Of a stretch of DNA of 64,000 nucleotides, positions 1 to 10,595 are shown one piece after another. Every line of letters begins with the position of its first letter. The first letter of the stretch is position 1. A program made the translations under genes and the position numbers. Source of the DNA: Neurospora intermedia (Eukaryota > Ascomycota > Sordariomycetes > Sordariales > Sordariaceae); assembly GCA_037102815.1 (NCBI GenBank), contig BTPP01000004.1, forward strand, positions 1,798,001 through 1,862,000, given 5' to 3'. The notes beneath the pieces are model-generated. The model saw only the letters and a program-made list of their open reading frames with translations, searched no databases and was not told the origin of the DNA.

Positions 1-1283
1 TTCGTACTGTCTCTCCTCCGGCAACTGAATGTCGGCGGCTGTAATAGAAGCGTCAAGCCGAGAGGGAGTTGGCACGTAGTTACGAAGAATCCGGCTGGCA
101 GGAGTGTCCAGAACACCGGCTGTCCTGGCACGCGGACGGGCAGCTTGAAAAGCCTGTACGGCGAGGTTATGCTGTTGGATAGCTGCGTTGGTGGCGGCTA
201 GTTGATCCTGAAGCTGAGCGTATTGGTTCTCCATGATGGTCAACGGATCTTCATCATAATCATCTTCCTCGTCAGCGTATTTATCCTTGTTGTTGACCGA
301 ATAAGAACGGAACCTGTTTGCGGCCTTGGTAAAATCGACATAGGTTGGCATGTAAGGGGTGGCAAGCTGAGCGCGAGGAGGCTGCGGTGTCTCGGCCAGG
401 CCAAGGTAGTCCAAAGTCCTCATATGGACATCGTTCTCGCCCGCGCCTTCACGAGAGAAGTGTGACTGGGTCGGAGAGCTGGGGTTGTTGGATGGCACAC
501 TTGCGATGCTGGCCAGAGTGTTGCCTCTTTCACGACCAGTAGGCGTCCAGCTGCTGAAGATGGAAACGCCAAATGGCGAGCTCGTACCGGGTACCTGGGC
601 GAACGGGCTGCGCTGAGGCATGGAACCAGCCCTCAGCCTGGAAAGAAGCGTTGAGGCTGACCCCTCAGCTTGTTCAATGCCAGGAGAGGGAGACTTGAAC
701 GGCGTATGCGACGGAGAAGGGCGCGAGGTCTTTGCAGCCAAGGCCGGGATATTCAGCATGCTATTGACCCCGGCACCGGCAGGGAATCTGGACGGCACGG
801 TGCCGGCACGAGCGCGCCGAGTCTGGGGCAAGCTGTCCGGAGTGGGCAACTGAGTGAAGTCCGGGAAGCCATCGGTGGGCGACTCCGGGATGTTCTCTCG
901 AAGAGGGGTCGAGTTGCCGCTGGTCGGGGGTCCACCCCATGGGTTTACCGGCAATCCCGAGATGCCTTCCTGGGCTTGGATTTCGCGGGCACTACATTGC
1001 AATGCGGGGTCAGCGGCGCTCCAAAACCATCAGGGCCACTATTGACTTACCGTTTTGAGAAGAGCCGGCCAGAGGACGCCATATCGTGAGACGGCGAACC
1101 ATTGCCTGACCGTGAAGCGCCAGCCATCTTGGAAGACGACAGGCCGAAAGGAGAGCGAATGGCACCGGCAGAGGTCGGATCATTCGGCGATGTGCTTGTG
1201 GGCGAACCGGTTCGAGTCTGAAGAGAGACCGACTGCGGCGGGAAGCCGAGCGACATATGATCGCCGGGTCTTTGGTTGGACAT
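1..1283 (-). CDS. Jsn1/Pumilio-type RNA-binding protein, N-terminal part (3' truncated by window edge)
   Basis: The start is ATG at 1283-1281. Exon 1 is 1283-1051 and exon 2 is 991-1, which stays open to the edge. The intron is 1050-992 (59 bp), with donor GTAAGT and acceptor GTAG. The join reads LFSKR-AREIQAQEGISGLP in frame. About 408 residues are visible. They are mostly Ser/Pro-rich and probably disordered, with a stretch TRRARAGTVPSRFPAGAGVN and a short Gln/Ala helix-like segment (ENQYAQLQDQLAATNAAIQQ). From memory, fungal Jsn1-like proteins carry this kind of N-terminus, including the RRARAGTVPSRF block, ahead of RRM and PUF repeats. Those RNA-binding domains would lie left of the window, so the family call rests only on the N-terminal pattern. 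If right, it binds mRNA 3'UTRs in the cytoplasm, possibly those of mitochondrial or Arp2/3-linked messages. Confidence 0.6.
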
Positions 1284-4200
1284 TATTGATTATTTTTTTA
1301 TCCAGCTCTCATGGGAGTTATTGACAACTTTTTGTGGTTTCCAGTCGCGTCCACGCGGCTACCAGGCCTTGGATACCGGACAAGAAGCTTGTGACGAAAG
1401 CTCAAGAGAGGTCTCGTCTCGGTCGAGTCTGATTTCCGGCGGGGCGGTCAAAGGCGGTGTGGGACGAAGGGCTGGACCAACGTCGACGTCAAAGAGCGCA
1501 GGCGCGGGGCGGACAAAAGCCGTCCAATTAAGCAGGAATCTATATCAGACACAAGCTGACCTGAGCGAAGGAGCGTCGCTCGAGGAGCCTTCTTGTGAAG
1601 CTCGAAGAGGGAATACGACGTCGCAAAGGTTTGTTGCAAGGGGCGATTACGGAGTCGGTGACGAAAGGTGCCGGGATTTCTCTATCGATACTTGCAAACT
1701 CTTTTAAAGTTTGGCAAGGTTGGGAAGTGGCTTGGGGGAATTTTGGTAAGTCGACCTCAACAAGAAGCGACAGGTTGAAGGGGAAAAGAGGAACCGAGGG
1801 AAGAGCTGAGTCGACCTCGTCGGCGGCGGCTCAGATGTTGAGTTGAGGTGAGCAAACTGGATATTCCTGGGAGACCTTTCGAGGCAGGCTGCCCTGGTTT
1901 TGCCTTTTTTTGCCAAGGTGGGATTGGATCGGATAGCAACTGCGCCCGGGTTGTGGTGGACTTGTGGTGCGGAATGGTGGCTCGTTGTCGGGACGGTCCT
2001 ACACCAGAAGCTATGTGTGGGATGGTGCGTGTGGACTTTTTTTTCTCCCCTTGTAGCGAGAGTCAATCCCCCGGCCGTTCGCTCGCGTTCCGTCGCTTGT
2101 GCTTGGCTCACGCCCGGCCTCGTCTCAGCTCAGCGGAGGGCTGTCGATTTTGTCAACCGTCAACGGCCGTCGTCTGGGTTCACGTTACTCCGCCGGGAGA
2201 GTGGATCCGACAAGGAGAGGCAAGGAGGGGGAGGGAAGTGGAAGTTAAAGGCTGCTAAAGAATATACAGGCCCGGGGTCATTAGGAGGAGGGTTTCGAGC
2301 CTGGAGAAGAGGACAGCGATTCTGATTAGAAGAGGAAGGGTTGTGAGTTACAATGCGAGGAGAGAAGAAGAGATGGGACTGAGAGATGCAAGGTTGAAAA
2401 GGAGAAAAAAGGATCAAGTGATGCAGAGTTGAAGTCGAGTGCCGGCTGCAGGAAGGTGTACACTAGGTTGGTCTACTAAAAAGCGCCGGGTCACGGCACC
2501 TCAACAGTGAGAGGGGGGGTCGAGGATTTCATCATCCCATCAAATCTGACACTGCAACTGCGACTGCGGAACCACCACACGCTCCCCACTGACATCGTGC
2601 CTGCCTACCTCTACTGTATGTACCGTAGGTGTGTCCATGTGCAGAGAGACCTCCGACACCTCAGCCCAGCTCCAGGCAAGATGGGTGGAAGGCGTAACGG
2701 GAATAGAGGAAAGTGGGCTCGCTGGAAACGCAGCGTCGATTTGATTCTGAGTGGTGGATGGTGGGGGGGCCGGGGCCGGATGTGAAACAGCCTTCTGTTG
2801 GAAGAAGTGCTTCGTGCTTTTTTCTCCTCCGCTTGACATACACTACATACGATCTGCTGTAGATAGGTAAACTTGACTCAGCACTATCAATTGCAGGCTC
2901 AGCTACCTGCAGTTGCATTGAAGGCACCGAACAACGCTCGTCATGGGCTCACAATTCTTCTCTCTCTTCGCGATTCTCTTCCGGAGCTCTCACCGCCTTC
3001 TACAACAACAGCTGCACTCATTTGTTGTCTGGCTTACCATTGGCGGAACAAACCCCCAATTGAATGAACAGCTGTCACGAACCTGACCTAGTTCCCAGCA
3101 AGAAATTCCGATGTCAAGTTAAGGTTGCGCAAGTTGCCGGCAGCGGGGAACTCAACCTTATGCCCACCTCGCTGAGCCCAATGAACCAAGTCATTGTTGA
3201 TGTTGGGGAGGGATCCTGAACTTTGATTCCCCTCATGCCCTGGACTGTCCAGCTTTGCCTGTTAGAAGCGGACGCCCCTTTTGTCAGCAGAATTTCAGGT
3301 ACTTACCCTCAGGTCCAACGGAGACGTGAGGTGACTGCGTTTCCATGCTGCGAGCTACATACCTAAGCGTCTTATGCATGCTTAAGTTGGGAGCAACGGG
3401 GACGAGGGGACGGGTATCATGCTTCAAGCTGTAAGTGGACAGGATGGGCCCGCCCGGGCGTTGCTGCAGCTACCCACACGCGTCCCGAATTACACCCCCT
3501 CACTCCCCTCTTGACCCAACCATTGCGATAGAAAGCTTACGAATTGAAAAGAAATGAAGAGTCTGAAGAAAAGAGAGTCCAGAATTGAACTTTAGTTTTT
3601 CTTTTCTTCTTATCCTGTTTTCCTTTTTCTTTTTGGTTGTCTTATACATATCTGGAAGTTGGGGTTCTGGGAGGTACTTACAAGTAGTCTGCTTGATGGT
3701 CTGGCGGGAGTGGGTAGAGGTATGCCACACATCAAGTGGTATTCTCAGGCACAGGAAGCTAGGGACTGCCGCTGCCGAAGATGCATCTTGATTGGTGGAT
3801 GCGTGACAGGTACCCGATCCCAACAGGTGACCAGCATTGACAGAGGCGGCCAACATGTCATCAAAGCACACAGAGTTACTAGAAGCCAAGATGATCACTA
3901 CAGTGCCAGATGAACATGTACATCGGCATGGTCGCCAGCCATCTGGCTGTGCCTGAGAGAAGAGCAGAGCGTTGATGTAAGTATGAGGGATCTGTACCAG
4001 GCATGCCCACTGATGTCGTTTCTAGAAGAACGGGAGCAGCTTCTGTCTTATTTGATAGGGCAGTTTACCAATTATCCAAGAACTTCTGACCGACGACGAG
4101 ACTTGTGCCGAGACGAAACAAAGACATCTCTGCCATGGACAGCGAACACGGTGAGTCCCATAGACCCCTCGATGGTTGATCGCCGACAGCGGCCAACGTC

Positions 4201-5618
4201 TTACCTACGATATCTCTTGGGTAGACAAAGTCAAGTGTCTTGACCTGGTTGTAAGTCAAGCGCCGTTCACACCCTCACCCCGCCCATATGCGCCAGAATA
4301 CCTCTACCCTGTCATCCTTGCGGGCTCCCTTTTACCTATGATTCCTTCATCGTTCCCCTTTCATCGTGTTCGACGAGCATTTAACAAACCAACCAAAGGT
4401 GAGAAGCAACGATCAGCGATCTGCGAGAGCCACTGAAACACCGAGTTTCAAGCGTGGCCCCCTAGCAACCGAGTTAGTAGTGCACGAGCCTTCGAATGGC
4501 TTACAGGTAAGGTAAGGTAGCGTTTCGCTTTCGGACAGAAACATCCTTCAAATACTCCTCATTATCTAGGCTCTCTTGGGAATGACGACCCCTCGTGCAT
4601 CCTGGGGTATAGTCGCATGGTACTTCCCCGCGAACGGGCGGATCTTGAGGATTTGACTGCGTGTTCTGCTCTTCATTTGGCGCCTGGTTTTTGAATCTTT
4701 ATCGCATACGATTGCAATCTTCTGCAAGTCGTCCTCGAAACTAAACTTGCGTGATTGGTTCCGAAGACCGTCCAAAACACCGCTCGCTTGTTGCCGCTGT
4801 GTCCTATATTCCCTGGCACTCTTGCTGGTTTTCTCACGACATCTGGAATCCGGGCACTTCGTTCGTTCACAACCTAAAGACTACCTCTCGAAATGGGGCT
4901 AAATCTAAAACTTTCCGAATAACACACACAATTGTGATGCGTCGTGATTCTCGATTCACATTCGATTATGAGCGCAGCGTTTCACCTATCGCTTCCCCCT
5001 GCTTTCCGCATCTCTTTCTCCCCGCATTGGCAGGGCGGATGAGACTCGGGAAAGTCATGCCAGGGGCATATGTTGACATCCAGGGCAGGTCTCAATAAAG
5101 CCGACTTGCATAACAAAGAAACACTTCTGTAAGGTACGGTATGTTCCACATCAATGGTTTCCACTGCCTCCTCACAAACATCGATAATCTGATTAGATCT
5201 TGCGGTTGAGGTGGTCCCCAAGGCCCTCAGCTAAGTGATCTTCGGGGTGCTGGTAGCAATATCAATTAACGACCTCAATGATGTTGAAGTTTTAAGGTCC
5301 ATCCGACTCCAGACTGAAGAGCATTAAAAAGCCATAAAACTTCTTGCTACATTTGTTCCAGCAGTCCTCGCAAAGCAGACCAACCTGCAACAACAGCAGT
5401 GGAAGCATCTGCATGTCGTCGAAGGAGAAAGTGGGGCTTCCAGAAGAAGCACGGACGGGACAATGCCGTAGGTATCAACGTATCTCTTCGGCGGGCCCGT
5501 GCACCAGCTCCCTGGACGGGACGGGAATTCCCCCCGTCACAAGTTCCATGTCGCAAGCTCCAGCTCCAAAAGATCCAATTGTGGCCACATCGCGCCAACA
5601 ACGCCAGCAAACTACACC
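1284..5618. other. Intergenic region, 4.3 kb, no supported gene
   Basis: This holds the divergent upstream regions of the Jsn1-like gene (-) and the CCDC47 gene (+). I see only short overlapping ORFs with no recognisable domain. The longest are about 130-140 codons, for example minus strand 1704-2111, and lie where composition is GC-rich. G-rich runs occur near 2754-2776. The last few hundred bases before 5619 probably belong to the CCDC47 5' leader. Confidence 0.6.
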
Positions 5619-7310
5619 ATGGCGAACGTGATCAACAACCTCTTTGGCGGCGCAAAGCCTGCCAGCGTCATTCCAGACAAGTCGGGCGATTCTGGTATGT
5701 GGCTTTGTTCTGTAATCCTGTCTGCCGCACACATTTGGAAGCACCGTCATGCCCGTAATCGTGCCCGCCAACCGCCACGAACGACCTCGATGTTCACGAT
5801 GCCCTGGTCAGGCACGGTTGCTTGAGCTAGGCTCTAGATACCTATCCCGGCTACTCTACCCACCAGACCTCGCATAATGCCGATCAATGAACGGGCCTCT
5901 GCCGCGCTTCCAGAACCCCCAAACGCGACTCAAACCAGGTGGAATGACTGACCATTTGAACCCCAGACTTCGCCGACTTCGCAGAGGGTGCCGAGCCGTC
6001 CCCCATTCCCATCAACCCCATAACGACCAGTCTCGCCGGTGCCCAGCCCGAAAAGACCGCCGTCCCTTACACAAAGTGGTACAATGTGCACGAGCGCCAC
6101 AGCCTTTCTGAATTCAAGGCCGAGGGCTTCATTCTGGCCGCCATCATCGTCGTGCTGATACTTCATCTCTTCGGTGCCCGTCTGAACCGCTCCAAGGCTA
6201 AGAAGTGGATTCGCGCCCATGCTTCGACATTGGGCTCCGAGTTCGCCCTTGTTGGCTTCTCTGGCGTACCCAGGGCTCTTTCGGACAAATCTGGTGATGA
6301 GCTCACTCAGGCTTTGGCTGACGCCAACGCCCAGAAGGGTGACGCCATCCTCAAGGAGAAGAGTCTCTTCGAGTTCGCGACCTACGCCACCGGCCGTGTC
6401 AACGTTGCCTTTGTCGATGTCAAGCTCACTCTGGTCAAGCGCTTCAACCCCTTCGTCACCCTCGCCGAGAACGTCATTGGTTTCTTCTGGGACAGTTACG
6501 CTCAACCTAGCGATTCCGTCGAGGCCACCGTGTATCCCTTCGATGGCAAGGAGGCGCTTACCGTTCCCGCTATGCCTGGCGCGGCTGAGCTCCGTCAGAA
6601 CGACAAGAAGAGTACTTTTGACGGTTTTGTCTGGGCCATTGTCCACAAGGAGAGCATGAAGCAGGTCCGCGACGAGCGCTACGACGTGTCCCTTACCTAC
6701 ACCAAGGACAACAACAAGCTTCCCCAATGGTTGACGGTTATGACTGAGAGCGCCGAGATCACTGATGCGCTGCTCACCCCTGAGCTGATCAAGGCTGCCG
6801 AGTCTGCTGGTGACCTCCTCGAATATCTCATTGTTTCCGATCAACCTTTGGACAAGCCCAAGACGTAAGTTTCAACCCGCCTTTCTGCCTACAAATTACA
6901 TCACCACACAGTTGTTGACATATGATCACCTTCACAGTGTCGAGGAGACCAACCCCCGCAAGCGCATCTTCCTCAAGTACCGCCTCCCCTCGGACAACAA
7001 CTACGAGCCTCTCCTGCCCATCTTCCAGTACTTCCTCCGCATGACGGACCAGCTTGTGCAGGTGGCGCACTTCCGCCCCGAGGTCCTCCGCAAGGTCAAG
7101 TCCGTTCGCGACGAGATGATCAAGGGCATCCAGAAGGCGAACGAGCAGGAGAAGGCCGAGGAGCTAGCGATCGAACGCGAGAAGCAACGCAAGGCCAAGC
7201 GTGATGCCGAGTTGGCTGCCATGGACGCCAAGGCGCAGAAGAAGTACCTCGAGAAGGAGAGGGAGAGGGAGGCCAAGAGGCAGACTAAGAAGATGACCAC
7301 TAGGGCTTGA
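5619..7310 (+). CDS. CCDC47 family ER membrane protein (DUF1682)
   Basis: Exons are 5619-5694, 5967-6864 and 6938-7310. Introns of 272 and 73 bp have GTATGT/CAG and GTAAGT/CAG ends. The product is 448 aa. It opens MANVINNLFGGAKPASVIPD, then an acidic lumenal segment (DFADFAEGAEPSP) and one membrane span (FILAAIIVVLILHLFGA, about residues 75-91). A long conserved cytosolic domain follows (FVDVKLTLVKRFNPFVTL; NPRKRIFLKYRLPSDNNYEP). The C-terminus is a Lys/Glu/Arg-rich coiled coil (about residues 370-440) ending KKMTTRA. In animals CCDC47 is part of the PAT/multipass translocon that helps fold polytopic membrane proteins and affects ER calcium; the same role is inferred here. It is convergent with the ECM15 gene. 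The start context ACACCATGG is good, and the N-terminal exon was placed by frame continuity. Confidence 0.9.
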
Positions 7311-7880
7311 ACGTCCTGTTTCTTGGGCTTCTTCGAAATGTGTATGTGTGATGACTATGGAATGGAATAAGGGGGTAATGGGTTGGGGTTCGGATGACCG
7401 GGCAAAGTGATGATGGTTTTGGCTAGGGATGATGACGGAGGCTACGATCAAAGTATACTAATAAGAACGTATATATGCGTCTGTATGTTGTACAAGTATG
7501 TATAAAAATAATGTGGAGATGGGTTGATGAGTAGAGTGTGAACTTGTAAAAAGTGCGAGCCCTGTTGGTGTGAGCAGGTATTGTGTTCGTCCTCGTCCAA
7601 AGACCATCGCAGGATTTCTCCTCTATCCACCTATTCCCTTATATCCCTCTGTCTCATATCGCAGGAGCGCGCGGAACAGTGTGACAAAAGCGGCCTTCCC
7701 AGCATAGCGAATCCGCTGTTCTGCATCGGTTGGTAGGAAAGAGTTTGGTTAGTATCAGCGTTCTCTGACGGTGATTGCATGCATTGGCTCCGAACATAGA
7801 GAAACGCGGGATGGGCAAGCAATTAAAAGTCATGGCATGACTTGGAGCTGAGATGAAAATGTAAATCAATGTAGAGGTAA

Positions 7881-8502
7881 CTAAGCAGACGACTCCCCCT
7901 TTTGATCCTCAGACAAGATTGCTTGCACTCTTTTCACCTTGTCTTCAGCCGTCTGTTTCTTGTCGATCCTGTTGGAGTGGAAGAGAAGGGGAAGTAAAGG
8001 GTCAGCAAGAGCAACGCAACGCATGCAGGGATTAAGGTTGAATATCAAAGTGAAGAGCCCATACAAGGACAAGAAGGAGGAATAGAGTGAAGGGGGGTGG
8101 AGAGAGAGAGAGAGGCCGGGGATTGGAAAAAGAGCAGAACATACCGAGTCCCAACCCGCATAGACGTTTGTACCCGCTTCACGCCTCCCTGGTGAACAAC
8201 CGCGTGGACTTGGCCGATAACTTTCATTACCTCATCCCAGGATCCTTCAACAGTAGTGCCAGCCGAGTGCATTGTGGACTTTAACCCGCTGGCTGCCAAC
8301 ACCCTCTGCACCTCGGCCACCTCCTTGGCGACGGATACGTTGCCAGTGCCAACCTGTTGCAAGCAAACAAACAACAGGGGTTCAGCATCTGTTCTTCACG
8401 ATGTTTATGTATACATATATGGTTGATACTCACCGGAATCAGGCAAAAATCTACGTAACACGACGCAGGGGTTTCGATGTTGGAGTAATCGCGGAAACTC
8501 AT
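7881..8502 (-). CDS. ecm15: ECM15 / UPF0045 (thiamine-binding-like, DUF77) protein
   Basis: Exons are 8502-8434, 8353-8145 and 7968-7881. Introns are 80 bp (GTGAGT..CAG) and 176 bp (GTATGT..CAG). The product is 121 aa. It begins MSFRDYSNIETPASCYVDFC, then LIPVGTGNVSVAKEVAEVQR, SGLKSTMHSAGTTVEGSWDE and HQGGVKRVQTSMRVGTR, and ends DQKGESSA. These are the ferredoxin-fold blocks of the YkoF/MTH1187/ECM15 family (PGTG...V, M/L HxxGT, R(V)xTS(L/M)R(V)GTR). Some bacterial relatives bind thiamine or HMP; the yeast member was named from a cell-wall screen, and its chemistry is unsettled. The reading frame stays open upstream of 8502, with further in-frame ATGs at 8607 and 8718, so a longer form is possible (see findings). 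It converges on the CCDC47 gene with 570 bp between stops. Confidence 0.88.
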
Positions 8503-10595
8503 TTTCAGGTAGGAAGGATGGTTGATTGTGATTTGAAGAGGTCTTTGAAGCAACCGGGAGGTGTGACTGAGAAGATTTCGGTGGTGAGCAGGTCTAAAGA
8601 GACTCATATCTACCTCTAGGGCTAAAGGAAGAGAACAAGACGACGTCCGAGCACGAATCAGATGTTCAGGTTGGTGGTTGTTGGTTGAGGTAGGTGTTGC
8701 TGGGGTGGGTTGCGTCACTTGTCACTGCGGCTTGAAGACTTGAAGTTACTTGTACAGCTGGACGGAGCGTGCCTTCCTGGGCATGAGACCTTCGATAAGC
8801 GAAAAGCCCAAAAGACGGGAATTAAGCTTCAAGTGAAAATGTTTTTCAGTACCCAGGTGTATATAAAGAGGCTAAGTCTACATTGAGACTTCAAACATTA
8901 ATAATGCCGTCTTTTCAGGTTTCGCTTCATTAGCAGTACCGGCTCGAGGCTGGTTCCTGATAGCTTATCCTGCGGCAAGATCTGAGCTTCCGCTATTCCC
9001 TCGTGAAGATGCAAACTGAATAACCCCACACTTTTGCTATCTGGAGACTGAGAGCAATTAAAGAGGTACCTGCCCCTCACCCCACTTATAACTCGTGGCC
9101 TGTAAAGCCTCTCATCATAAAGCTCCGGGGAAAAGGAGAAAGTGGTTTCTATGAATACGTTGATGTTGGACTTTGCTATCCTTGAAAGGAGACAATTCGG
9201 CTTGCAGGGGAAGTACGGAGGTCCGCGTCTCTGCCCAGCAACTCTACTGTGTCGACATGAATATGAAGGCATCGCGTTGCCGGGGAACCCTAGTGCTGGA
9301 GTCGATAGCGCTTGTTGGATGTCGTCAGAGGGCGTTCGGCATATTTTCTCAAGGCTTGCTGGTGTTGGATTAAGAATGCGAGAACTTTAAGGACAAACCC
9401 ATCTTAGACATTTAAGTGGTGTAGATATCAGGACGTGTTGTAACAGGCTGTAAACGGAATTGTTGACAGAGAGCTTTGGAGATGACCACACGATGTGGTT
9501 GATCAGGTAGCACGGAGTCCCTAGCCGAGATGACGGGGTCCATGTTATGGCACAGGGTTGATGATTCTCTTGCATGACCTGTACAATCGCCGTATCTCAT
9601 CCGCTCTAACGCGCGACATCGTGACCCGTGACCTTGATTTCGCAAGACAAACTAAAAAAAACTTGTGTCTCGGTCCTTGACTTTGTTGGCGCCACGTTGT
9701 GAAGTTTCAGTTGGGTTGATAGCCATGTAAATGCTGTCCTCGCCCCAGCATGTGCAGATGTTAGTGCGTGATACCTCCGCGATGCCAAGTCCATTGTCGT
9801 TTAAACGGTACATACAGCTGGCGGGCACCTGCAGTGTTGCGGAATGGACAGCATGGACTTGGGCACTTGCACCTGCAGGACAACTGCTGCGAGCCTGCTG
9901 TCAGTTGCCTCAACCCGCCATGGCCGCCTAAAGAGAACTGGGTGTTAACAGGACGCGTTAACATGACGGGATGGCATGCTAGACCAGTCCATCACTAAAG
10001 AAACAATCCCGGACGAACACGCCAACACCCAAACACTCGAGCACGTCGAAGGAACGGCACATTCGCTACGACGAGACCGACATAGGTCTTCCCCATCAAC
10101 CATAGGCCCATCGCCCAGCAAGCCCCCCCCCCCCCCCGACCGCGAACCCACCGTCATCCCTGCGATTAGACAAGCTGGAAACCGGCCCCCGGAACCCTAC
10201 CTATTGACTGCCAGTCCCGTTGCTACTACCCGACACTACTGCCTACTGACTACGACCAACATCTGGTTTGCTCTTAGACACTTCTTTGTGGTGATCTGTT
10301 GTTAAGCGATTATGCATTGCTTGTAGACGGCCTCTCCCTCCTTCGATTGCTATACCTACCTAGTTTCGATGCCGTGAAGAGCTGTCCAACTCCCAGTCGA
10401 GTCGCCTACCCACCGGTATCCTCAAACGACCGTCCCCTCCTTGCGCCCCTCGATCCAAGGCACCACCACCGCGTCCGTTGTCCGAGTGTCAGTCACTCTG
10501 CCGATTCTCCTTGCTCGCCAGTGCCCAACCCCCCTCCGAACCCAAACGAACCGTACGGCCCATAAAGGTTTATAGGCCAACACACAGCCAGCGTG
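8503..10595. other. Intergenic region between ECM15 and the NAK kinase
   Basis: This is divergent promoter space for ECM15 (-) and the kinase (+). No ORF here has recognisable content. Bases 8503-8718 may encode an N-terminal extension of ECM15. The last 500 bp before 10596 are pyrimidine-rich and look like the kinase 5' leader, with a C15 tract at 10123-10137. Confidence 0.55.
10123..10137 (+). repeat. C15 homopolymer in kinase upstream region
   Basis: Fifteen consecutive C residues lie about 460 bp upstream of the kinase ATG. The other strand is G15, able in principle to form a quadruplex. Confidence 0.9.

Noticed and set aside
5930-6844. 304-codon minus ORF opposite CCDC47
   Set aside because: It mirrors the codon bias of the real plus-strand exon 2. 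The CCDC47 protein explains the sequence and the antisense product has no recognisable content.
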